Below, one piece after another: positions 1 through 7,725 of a stretch of 64,000 bases of DNA. Position numbers and translations under genes: made by a program. The notes beneath the pieces are model-generated. The model was not told the DNA's origin and searched no databases. It saw nothing but the letters and a program-made list of their open reading frames with translations. The stretch's first letter is position 1. Every line of letters begins with the position of its first letter. The stretch is from Paenibacillus woosongensis (GTDB taxonomy: Bacteria > Bacillota > Bacilli > Paenibacillales > Paenibacillaceae), in the NCBI RefSeq assembly GCF_030122845.1, contig NZ_CP126084.1, positions 3,348,001 to 3,412,000 on the forward strand, given 5' to 3'.

Positions 1-3000
1 ACGTCCCCGTCCTGCAGACGGTAGGTCACGCCAAACGGATCCTGCACGCTCCGGGCAAAGCCCTCCATCTCATGCCACTGGTTAACCAAAGGACCGTGAA
101 TATACTGCAGATGCGGGGCGGTGACTTGCCCTTCGCGCACCGTCTCCATATTGAAATTAACCACGATATAACCATTTTTCAAAAAGATCGGCGACTTGTC
201 CGTAAGCCCTCTGTGCGTTCGCCCGTATTCTGCGACATTCGTCCCAGCCTTCACGGCATACAGGTCGGCTGGCAGGCTGTACTCGCCGTACCATCTCTGC
301 ACGGCAGCATTTGCCCGGCCGGGGTCAACCCCTGCGGGGATATTCGTTTTCGGCCCGATAAAAGTACGCACGCCTTCGGGGAGACGCAGCAGGCTCAGGC
401 TCCCTATCGCCGTCCTGCGTTTCGTGGCAAAGTTGATATAGTGACTTACAAACTGCGGGCGCCCGATGTTGGCAATTTGGCCAAAAGAGTATTGATAGTC
501 ATATTTATAAAGCGCCGTATCCGTCAGTTCCTCTTCGGACACATTGCGCAGGCGCTCGTTCAGGACAACGTACCGGTTCACCTCGTCGCCGGGCGAGCCT
601 ACTTTGACATAGCTTTTTCCGCTTTTGTGATAGTACAGCTCCACGGGCGTGCGCGATCCGTCTTCCGCACTGATAAAGTAGAAACTAGGCGTAATTTTGA
701 TTTCATCCTTAATTCCGAACATATTTCCTTTCGTCTTCAGATCGAATTTGAAATGATATCCGGTTTTGATAGCGACGTTCTTATATGCGGGATGACTTCC
801 GGGACGAATCGGCAGAGTGTATATGGACGAGATTCCTCTTGGCGCCCCGTCAATGCCCCCTAACCCGGCCCAGTAGACATTTCCCGTCGGCAGGCTGCTT
901 CCCTTCGCCGTCCGGAACACCGTCTCCCAGTTGTAGTCGGCAATATCGGTAACCCGGAAATCATACACGCGTCCAACGACATCTACCGCCACGGTGTCAT
1001 AGGCAATATGATGAGTTAAATCCAGGTTGGCATTTCTTTGATGGGTTGCTCCGGCAGGCGCGTTATGCGCTATCGTCCGGAACTCAACGTCATAGAATCC
1101 TTCATCTACCCATACCGGGAGAAAAAAGGAAAAGCTCTCCTGCGATTTCTCCACCTCGATCCACGTATTTTTCGGGTGAAATTGCGTCTTGGAGCCGTCG
1201 TAGACATCAAACGGAAACCTGACCTGCTTGCTGCCGATGTATTTTAAATAATTGCGGCTGCCGTATCCGAGATAATTCGCATGCTGCCCCGAATTTGGCA
1301 GTTCAATCGCAAAAGGCCGGTCCAAAATAACCGCAGAACGCCCTGCTGCCGGCTTGGTTTTCTGATTATGCTCCCGGTCATCTGATACGGCAGGATAAAT
1401 GACGGCCGGAGTATGTACGGTGACCGGGTTGATGCCATAGATGGGATAACTTCTTTCAGCAGCACCGTTGACCTGGACATAATATACCGTTCCTGCGCTC
1501 GGCCGCTTTTCCTGGTTTGTCTTGGACATCGGAATGACGTTTTCCCGACTGTACAAAATATTGTCGCCCGTCATAGCTGCTGTAGGAATTGGAGATGGAG
1601 CCTGTCCGCTGCCCGTCGTTTCCGCTCCGCTCATTAGCGTCTCGCTATTGAACGTGAACGTATCATTCCTCACCCGCACGCTAACCGCCGACCTGGCAGC
1701 TGCCTCAGGATCGCTGTCAGCACCCACGGTAATGTCGAGAACAGCGGATGGTTCATAACGATGCGTCTGTGTTATCGCAAAATACGGGGTGTTATATCCG
1801 CTAGGTGAAATTCTGATGCCGTTTGCCTCGAACGCATAATTCTGCAGGGCAGCCTCTTTCAGGCCATAGACCTCAACTTGTGATACCGTCCAGAAGGAAT
1901 AGTTCTTATCCACCTGGACTTGTACGGTTGAAGGCTCACCCGGTTGTCCATCTGGAGGCGGGGGCGGCGGCATAACAGTCACATTGACGGTAAACGTGCA
2001 CTTCCCCGTCATTTCCTGGTAACCGTATTGATGCAAATAGTTCTTTGCCCATACATTACCGTACAAACTTTCCGTTGTCGGTATGCCATCCAGCACATTA
2101 AACCGTTCGCTGCCCCGGGCGTCCGCCCGGATGACCGCGCTGACATTCGGGCTGAAGTCTTCGCCCGACATTGTCCTGCCGGGCGAAGGGGTCGTGCAGG
2201 TCACACCAGGCTCAAGCGGATCGGGATCCGGGCCCGGAGGCGGAGGCGGCCCATTGCCTACTCGGATCGTCGCTGTCCCTCTCAGCCAATAGGGTCCTTT
2301 TTTCCAGTCAGCGGAAATTGTTGTTGTTCCCTCCGAAATCGCGGTAACTTTGCCGTTGCTGTCAACAGTGGCCACTGCTTCGTTACTGGAGGACCACGCC
2401 GTCTCCGGCGCTATCGAGACATCAAACCACTTCTCGTTCCAATCCGCCATCGTGTAATCCAGGGTTCGAACCTCAGCCTTCATATTTTTGGTTTCATTGA
2501 CTTGTAAAACGGCATTTTCCACTACGCGAATTTGCTTTTTTTCTACTACGTATCCGGTGTAGTTAACTGTCATGGGTATAAAATACTCAGCCATATACTT
2601 TGGAGCTCCATCGTAACGAGTAGCATACTGGTATTTTAGAGTATGAACTAACGGATAACCCGTAAATACCTTGATACTAGCGGTTATATCACCCTTGTTA
2701 AATTGTGGTTTACTTCCAATTGCCTCATAGGAATCCTCTATTAACCAATTCATATCTTCAATTGATAATTCTCTCACATATGATCTTAAAAAAGAATTGC
2801 CCAACAAATCTTCCATTGAGTCAGGTGCATAATTTGACATATCTAAAATTTCCTCAGTTTGTTTCTTTAATGGAAGTGCATTTTCCCCTCTGCTATGCGT
2901 ACCAGTCTCAATCGTTGTATTTCCAAATGTAGCTCTCCAAATATCCGTATCAGTCTGTACCCAAACAACCTTTGGTCTAGCATCCGCTGTTCCTTTAACA

Positions 3001-3155
3001 CCTACCTTCAGAGTTTGCATGTATGACGGCCCATCCGGTATTACTTCAATCCCCGTTGTAGGATAACCATTTGAAAATGCATCAACAATTTTTGAGTGTA
3101 GAAATAAAATTAAGATCAGAACCAATATAAGTGAAGATACCAGTCTTCTCTTCAT
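1..3155 (-). CDS. Large secreted surface protein with Ig-like (Big_2) domain, C-terminus off the window
   Basis: The reading frame is open from an ATG at 3155 to the left edge, about 1,050 codons, so the C-terminus is missing. It begins with a basic, hydrophobic signal-peptide-like segment (MKRRLVSSLILVLILILFLH). Around residues 225-310 it shows a bacterial Ig-like group 2 repeat (WSSSNEAVATVDSNGKVTAI). Two proline-rich linkers follow (GPPPPPGPDPDP and MPPPPPPDGQPGEP). The remaining 600 residues are beta-rich and resemble what I remember of DUF5704-type proteins of Bacillales; that match is uncertain. The start lies 18 bp after the stop of the SLH gene, with GGGGA upstream, so the two are probably one transcript. 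Function unknown; an exported cell-surface role is inferred from the signal peptide and neighbour. Confidence 0.75.
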   Translation of the reverse strand, partial: MKRRLVSSLILVLILILFLHSKIVDAFSNGYPTTGIEVIPDGPSYMQTLKVGVKGTADARPKVVWVQTDTDIWRATFGNTTIETGTHSRGENALPLKKQTEEILDMSNYAPDSMEDLLGNSFLRSYVRELSIEDMNWLIEDSYEAIGSKPQFNKGDITASIKVFTGYPLVHTLKYQYATRYDGAPKYMAEYFIPMTVNYTGYVVEKKQIRVVENAVLQVNETKNMKAEVRTLDYTMADWNEKWFDVSIAPETAWSSSNEAVATVDSNGKVTAISEGTTTISADWKKGPYWLRGTATIRVGNGPPPPPGPDPDPLEPGVTCTTPSPGRTMSGEDFSPNVSAVIRADARGSERFNVLDGIPTTESLYGNVWAKNYLHQYGYQEMTGKCTFTVNVTVMPPPPPPDGQPGEPSTVQVQVDKNYSFWTVSQVEVYGLKEAALQNYAFEANGIRISPSGYNTPYFAITQTHRYEPSAVLDITVGADSDPEAAARSAVSVRVRNDTFTFNSETLMSGAETTGSGQAPSPIPTAAMTGDNILYSRENVIPMSKTNQEKRPSAGTVYYVQVNGAAERSYPIYGINPVTVHTPAVIYPAVSDDREHNQKTKPAAGRSAVILDRPFAIELPNSGQHANYLGYGSRNYLKYIGSKQVRFPFDVYDGSKTQFHPKNTWIEVEKSQESFSFFLPVWVDEGFYDVEFRTIAHNAPAGATHQRNANLDLTHHIAYDTVAVDVVGRVYDFRVTDIADYNWETVFRTAKGSSLPTGNVYWAGLGGIDGAPRGISSIYTLPIRPGSHPAYKNVAIKTGYHFKFDLKTKGNMFGIKDEIKITPSFYFISAEDGSRTPVELYYHKSGKSYVKVGSPGDEVNRYVVLNERLRNVSEEELTDTALYKYDYQYSFGQIANIGRPQFVSHYINFATKRRTAIGSLSLLRLPEGVRTFIGPKTNIPAGVDPGRANAAVQRWYGEYSLPADLYAVKAGTNVAEYGRTHRGLTDKSPIFLKNGYIVVNFNMETVREGQVTAPHLQYIHGPLVNQWHEMEGFARSVQDPFGVTYRLQDGD

Positions 3156-3173
3156 TCTAGTATCATCCCCGTA

Positions 3174-4397
3174 CTACTGTTTATTTTTAATAGAGGCAAA
3201 GGAATTATCATCAGTTGTAATTTGAGCATTAGCAGTAGCAGTATCAAGATATCTTTTAACCCATATTGTTATTCCTTGACCTCTATTGTTTCTTTTAAAG
3301 AACTCTTTTGCATTAATATTTGGGAGCGTCAAATAACCATAATTGTTAGCAAGCGTTGTATTATTAATTCGGCTTCCTCCTACAATACCTGCACTCACAC
3401 CATTCATATAGTGCCCTAAATCAAAATCCTCTGTCTTGGGAAAGATCGTTATTTGAATATACGCCCTGTACGTACCAGCCTTATCAATCCGCTCCACATA
3501 ATCAGTCTCATCCACAAACAACGGCGCATATATGCTGCTGATATCCTTGAAGTCCTCCGTATCCACAACAATATAATGGTGGAGCTTCAAGGTACCGGCG
3601 TTATTCTTGAACGTATAGGTTTTATCAACCACATTATTAAACGACGTATTCCCTGTCGTGAAAGGGCTGATCGTCTCAAGGTTGGTTCGTTCCGTACCTA
3701 CCTGACGCAGCTCTCGAAGCCCCAGAAATTGATCCGCCTGCTTCAGGCTTGCATTCTCATAATTTAGCAAAATGGCAGCTGTCTCTGCGCGGGTTGCCTT
3801 CAGATCCATACCAAAAGAGCCGTCCGGATAACCGCTTAACAGCTTCGTACCCAAGGCAACGGCGATATAAGAGGACTTAGATTCAGGTATACCCGGATTA
3901 AAATATTCCTTCACCGGAATAACTGTTCTCTTGGTATCCTCCAGAGCTTGCCTGTAGTCCGGGTCAGCCTCAGCCAAACCGGAGGCCATCCATTTCGCAA
4001 TTTCAAAGCGTGTAATCGGCGTGTTGGGCTTGAAGCCATCGGGATAATCGCTAGGCTGCACAAAACCAAGGGCAATCGCCCGCTTGACCTCTGCCTCGCT
4101 CCAGTGCCCGGCTAGATCCGCGAAGCTTGCCGCAGTATTCACGTCCGCCTCGCCCTCCGCCACGCGGGCCAGCAAGGCCGCAAGCTCTGCTCGCGTAACA
4201 GTGGCGTTCGGCTGAAATGTCCCATCTGCGTAGCCTTTGAAATACCCTTTGCCTACTGCCGCTTCAATCGCTTTGCCCGCCCAATGGTCTGGTTTTACAT
4301 CCTTAAAACCCGTGCCTGCAGCCTTAGCGTCCGCAACAAAATGTGCGTTCATTACAAATATCCACCCAGCCAGCAATAAAGCAACCCGTCTTCTCAT
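3174..4397 (-). CDS. S-layer homology (SLH) domain surface protein
   Basis: 407 residues with an N-terminal signal peptide ending near ADAKA. Three SLH repeats follow at about residues 30-75, 92-140 and 160-212, each with the hydrophobic/ITRxE pattern (VTRAELAALLARV, ITRFEIAKWMAS, ATRAETAAILLNY). SLH triplets bind pyruvylated secondary cell-wall polymers, so the protein is probably anchored non-covalently to the wall. The C-terminal 195 residues match nothing I recognise. AAGGAAGTGG precedes the ATG. It lies directly upstream of the large Ig-like protein and is probably co-transcribed with it. The last 250 bp are distinctly AT-rich compared with the SLH-coding part, suggesting a mosaic gene. 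Confidence 0.85.
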   Translation of the reverse strand: MRRRVALLLAGWIFVMNAHFVADAKAAGTGFKDVKPDHWAGKAIEAAVGKGYFKGYADGTFQPNATVTRAELAALLARVAEGEADVNTAASFADLAGHWSEAEVKRAIALGFVQPSDYPDGFKPNTPITRFEIAKWMASGLAEADPDYRQALEDTKRTVIPVKEYFNPGIPESKSSYIAVALGTKLLSGYPDGSFGMDLKATRAETAAILLNYENASLKQADQFLGLRELRQVGTERTNLETISPFTTGNTSFNNVVDKTYTFKNNAGTLKLHHYIVVDTEDFKDISSIYAPLFVDETDYVERIDKAGTYRAYIQITIFPKTEDFDLGHYMNGVSAGIVGGSRINNTTLANNYGYLTLPNINAKEFFKRNNRGQGITIWVKRYLDTATANAQITTDDNSFASIKNKQ

Positions 4398-4535
4398 CGT
4401 TACCCACTTCCTTATCGATTATCATTTATCACTTGTCCCTATGTACATTGCACCCCTCCCTCCTATTTCGTGATGACAGGACCAGAGACCTCCTTTCAAT
4501 TGGATAATTTGATAAATTAAGGAATTTTTCCCCAC

Positions 4536-4586
4536 AAAAAAAGCACAGCTCTTCTACTCGCTTCACGCGAGTCAAGAGATGTGCTT
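4536..4586 (-). terminator. Intrinsic terminator after rsmB
   Basis: A long imperfect hairpin at 4541-4586 (arms AAGCACA..CTCTT..ACTCGC and GCGAGT..AGAG..TGCTT) is followed on the minus strand by seven T. It closes the coaBC-priA-def-fmt-rsmB transcript. No gene is supported between 4398 and 4644; this stretch also carries the promoter region of the SLH gene. Confidence 0.85.
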
Positions 4587-4644
4587 CATCTTCGTTTATT
4601 ATATAAGAAATTTCCTGGTTCGTAAATCCCATATTTTCCAGGTT

Positions 4645-6147
4645 TTATTCAAGTTTTGCACGTTTCGTTAACCGTGCGATATAGAAACCGTCCGAATGAT
4701 AATGCTGCGGCAGGATTTGCAAGCCTATTGCTTCCGGGGTCATCCCATTTTCCCGGTTATCCGCGCCAGACTCCGGGACGAGCCGCTGCCACTCCGGCAT
4801 CTCTGGAGCAGGTTCGAAGTCGGGATGGCGATCAAGAAACTGTCTCACCATCTCTTCATTCTCCCTTGGTTCAATCGTGCATGTACTGTATACCAGCACC
4901 CCGCCCGGCTTGAGAAGAGGACTCACCCGATCAAGTAAGTCACGCTGAATGCTGGTGATCTCGGCGATATCCTCCGGCGTCTTGGCCCATTTCAAATCAG
5001 GCTTGCGCCGAATAACGCCTAGTCCAGAACAGGGAGCATCCAGCAAAATACGGTCAAAGCTTTCTGGCGCATAACGCTTGTCAAGCTCCATCGCATCCCC
5101 CGCCAAGGCCTGGACATTGCCGAGGCGTAAACGGGAAGCCTGATCGGCGATCAGCTTCACCTTATGCGGGTGAATGTCGTTCGCGAACACTTCGCCCAAG
5201 CCGTTCATGCGCTCCGCCATATGGCAGGTCTTGCCCCCCGGAGCTGCGCAGCAGTCCAGCACCTTCATCCCGGCCTCAGGTTTCACGGCCTCGGCCACCA
5301 GCATTGAGCTCTCATCCTGGATCGATAATAAACCGTCCTCATACCACTCCGTTAACGCCATATTCCCCCCGCTCAGCACGATAATTCCGTCGGGAGAAAC
5401 CTTAGAGGCGGCTACCTTCAGTCCCTGCTCTTCCAACTGCTGCATGAGCTGATCCCTGCTGATCCGCGTTTGGTTGACCCTCACACTGACTGGAGGGGAC
5501 TCATTGTTCGCACGGCAAATAGCCTCGGCGGTCTCTTCGCCGTATTGGTCGACCCATCTTGCCACCAGCCACTCGGGATGCGAATGCTCCAGGGCAATCC
5601 GGCGTGCCGGTAGCAGATCCTCTGGCAGCTTCAGCTCCTCCTTGCGTCGCAGCACATTGCGTAGCACCCCGTTGACCATTCCCGATATTCCCTGATGCCC
5701 TCTGCGTTTGGCGATATTCACCGCTTCATTGACAGCGGCATGCGGAGGTATCCGGTCTAAATAATAAATTTGGTAGAAGCTCAGCCGCAGCAAGTTGCGT
5801 ACCCAAGGCTGCAGCTTAGCCACTCCCTTGGCCACGAATTGATCAAGATAATAATCGATCGTATTCTTGCGGGAAATCGTGCCGTATACGAGCTCGGTGG
5901 CAAGTCCTGCTTCAGGTCCCGCCAGGCCGGACTTCTGCAGCGCGGAGTTCAGCAGCAGATTGCTGTACGCGCCCTCCTGCTCCACTTCAGTCAGCACATG
6001 CAGCGCCGTATCGCGGGCTGAAGCCTTGTGCTGCCAGCGCGGTCCGCCCTTCGCGCCCTGCTGTCCGGCTTTGGACGCGGCGCTTGCATTTCCCCCATGC
6101 CTTACCCGCGCTCCGCCGCTCGGGCGGCTTTCCTTGTCCCTGCTCAT
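4645..6147 (-). CDS. rsmB: 16S rRNA (cytosine-967-C5)-methyltransferase RsmB
   Basis: 500 residues; uses S-adenosylmethionine to make m5C967 of 16S rRNA. An NusB-like RNA-binding domain (about residues 40-175, ARDTALHVLTEVEQEGAYSN) is followed by the methyltransferase fold. The SAM motif is VLDCCAAPGGKTCHMAE, the first conserved cysteine lies in DAPCSGLG and the catalytic cysteine in YSTCTIEPRENEE. The first 40 residues are a Ser/Gly/Ala/Lys-rich extension longer than usual for the family (about 440-450 residues). The ATG overlaps the fmt stop (ATGA), so the genes are translationally coupled. In Bacillus the phosphatase/kinase pair stp-prkC normally follows; here a terminator and surface genes follow instead. 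Confidence 0.95.
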   Translation of the reverse strand: MSRDKESRPSGGARVRHGGNASAASKAGQQGAKGGPRWQHKASARDTALHVLTEVEQEGAYSNLLLNSALQKSGLAGPEAGLATELVYGTISRKNTIDYYLDQFVAKGVAKLQPWVRNLLRLSFYQIYYLDRIPPHAAVNEAVNIAKRRGHQGISGMVNGVLRNVLRRKEELKLPEDLLPARRIALEHSHPEWLVARWVDQYGEETAEAICRANNESPPVSVRVNQTRISRDQLMQQLEEQGLKVAASKVSPDGIIVLSGGNMALTEWYEDGLLSIQDESSMLVAEAVKPEAGMKVLDCCAAPGGKTCHMAERMNGLGEVFANDIHPHKVKLIADQASRLRLGNVQALAGDAMELDKRYAPESFDRILLDAPCSGLGVIRRKPDLKWAKTPEDIAEITSIQRDLLDRVSPLLKPGGVLVYSTCTIEPRENEEMVRQFLDRHPDFEPAPEMPEWQRLVPESGADNRENGMTPEAIGLQILPQHYHSDGFYIARLTKRAKLE

Positions 6148-7127
6148 TCAAGTACCATCCCCGGCTGCATGACGCCGCCGCGAATAAATTCGGAGGCTTC
6201 CATCGCTTTTTTACCCGCAGGCTGAACCCGTGTTAACAGGACGGAGCCGTCGCCCGTCTTCACTTCGATGCCCCGCTCCGATAAATGCAGCACCGTGCCT
6301 GGAGCTTGTCCTTCCGCTTGTTCACCCGCACCGGAACCCGATTCGGCCTCGGCATCAGCAGGAGCAGGCTTAGCTACAGCCCACACTTTAAACACATCGC
6401 CATTCCAGAGCGTATATCCGCCAGAGTACGGCACTAGACCTCTAACCCGGTCATAAATCGCCCGCGACGTCGATGTCCAGTCGATTTTCTCGTCCTCCCG
6501 GGACAAGTTAGGGGCATACGTGGACTCCTCGTCGTTCTGTGGAATCCGCTCGGCCCGGCCTTCCAAAATCAGCGGAAGCTGCTTCAGCAGCAGCTCGGCT
6601 CCGGCCAGACTCAGCTTCTCGAACATCGTCCCGGCGGTGTCCTCATCTTCGATCGGAACGACCGATTTGGCGATCATGTCCCCGGTATCCAGCCCTTCCG
6701 CCATGTACATCAGCGTGATTCCCGTCTCCTTCTCCCCGTTAATGATCGAACGCTGAATCGGCGCGCCGCCCCGGTATTTCGGGAGCAGCGAGCCATGAAC
6801 GTTCAGGCAACCGTGCTGCGGCAAGTCGAGCACGGCTTTCGGCAAAATCTGACCGTAAGCAGCCGTAACGATAAGATCAGGCTGCAGTGCGGCTAGTTCC
6901 TCGATCGCTTCAGGCGATCTCATGCGCTGCGGTTGAAGCACCGGGAGGCCATGCTTCAAGGCTGCCTCCTTTACTGGCGTAGGCATCAATATTTTCTTGC
7001 GTCCCTGCGGCCGATCCGGCTGCGTCACGACGCCTACCACGTTATACCCCTCGCGCAGCAGCCCCTCCAGGGAAGGTACAGCGAACTGGGGAGTTCCCAT
7101 AAACACGATATTCAACTGCGAAGTCAC
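6144..7127 (-). CDS. fmt: Methionyl-tRNA formyltransferase
   Basis: Transfers a formyl group from 10-formyltetrahydrofolate to initiator Met-tRNA. The N-terminal motif FMGTPQFAVPSL, the formyltransferase signature HGSLLPKYRGGAPIQ and the C-terminal tRNA-binding domain are all present over 327 residues. The listed start is a GTG at 7127; most family members start two residues before IVFMGTP, so a TTG at 7115 is an equally plausible start. A Gly/Ala/Glu-rich insertion (about residues 265-280) interrupts the C-terminal domain. It overlaps rsmB by 4 bp and meets def with a 4-bp overlap if the GTG is used, as is typical of the def-fmt pair that installs and removes formyl groups. Confidence 0.93.
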   Translation of the reverse strand: MTSQLNIVFMGTPQFAVPSLEGLLREGYNVVGVVTQPDRPQGRKKILMPTPVKEAALKHGLPVLQPQRMRSPEAIEELAALQPDLIVTAAYGQILPKAVLDLPQHGCLNVHGSLLPKYRGGAPIQRSIINGEKETGITLMYMAEGLDTGDMIAKSVVPIEDEDTAGTMFEKLSLAGAELLLKQLPLILEGRAERIPQNDEESTYAPNLSREDEKIDWTSTSRAIYDRVRGLVPYSGGYTLWNGDVFKVWAVAKPAPADAEAESGSGAGEQAEGQAPGTVLHLSERGIEVKTGDGSVLLTRVQPAGKKAMEASEFIRGGVMQPGMVLE

Positions 7128-7606
7128 TCCTTCTCTTCACCCTCAGGCGTAATTTCATATACTCTTTCCGCAATGTCCGTATACAACACACCGTTCAAGT
7201 GATCGATTTCGTGCTGAAATGCCCGGGCCAGCAGCTCCGTCCCCGTATAGGTTACTTCCTTGCCGTTGCGATCCAGCCCTTTGACCGTAACCTGCATCGC
7301 TCGTCTCACATCGCCGCGGTAACCGGGTATGCTCAAGCAGCCCTCGGGTCCGAATTGCTCCCCTTCCGAAGAGACGATTTCCGGGTTGATCAGCTCAATC
7401 AGCCCATGCTCATCCCCGACATCGACGACAATCACCCGTTTCAGAATTCCTATTTGCGGGGCAGCCAGCCCGACTCCTTCCGCATCGTACATCGTATCCG
7501 CCATGTCCGTTAGGAGCTTCTGCACGTTAGGGGTAATTTTCTTCACTTCTTTGGCTACCTGATGCAGCACTTCATCCGGTTCGTTGACAATAATCCGAAT
7601 CGCCAT
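7124..7606 (-). CDS. def: Peptide deformylase
   Basis: Metalloenzyme that removes the N-formyl group from nascent proteins. All three signature motifs are visible: GVGLAAPQIG, EGCLSIPG (metal-ligand Cys) and HEIDHLNG (two metal-ligand His and catalytic Glu). I place the start at the ATG at 7606 (MAIRIIVNEPDE) because AGGAGG lies upstream of it and the family begins there; a longer frame from 7657 adds 17 residues of no known domain. The 160-residue length is normal. It lies between priA and fmt in the usual Firmicute order. Confidence 0.95.
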   Translation of the reverse strand: MAIRIIVNEPDEVLHQVAKEVKKITPNVQKLLTDMADTMYDAEGVGLAAPQIGILKRVIVVDVGDEHGLIELINPEIVSSEGEQFGPEGCLSIPGYRGDVRRAMQVTVKGLDRNGKEVTYTGTELLARAFQHEIDHLNGVLYTDIAERVYEITPEGEEKE

Positions 7607-7725
7607 ACTGGGAACATCCTCCTCTTGCCTCTTCTTAGATTTACCTGTTCTTAACAAAATATATATGCAGCCTTCCGCCCCGATGCCCCGGACGGAACGC
7701 GCCTTTTAAGCGGTTAGGCCCGGCC

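Noticed and set aside
72..2507. Plus-strand open frames of up to 263 residues at the left end
   Set aside because: They are antisense to the long minus-strand surface-protein frame, which has a signal peptide, an Ig-like domain and an unbroken reading frame.
4429..4632. Possible 67-residue minus-strand gene
   Set aside because: It spans the rsmB terminator hairpin, has no recognisable domain, and its codons are just the terminator and the SLH promoter region.
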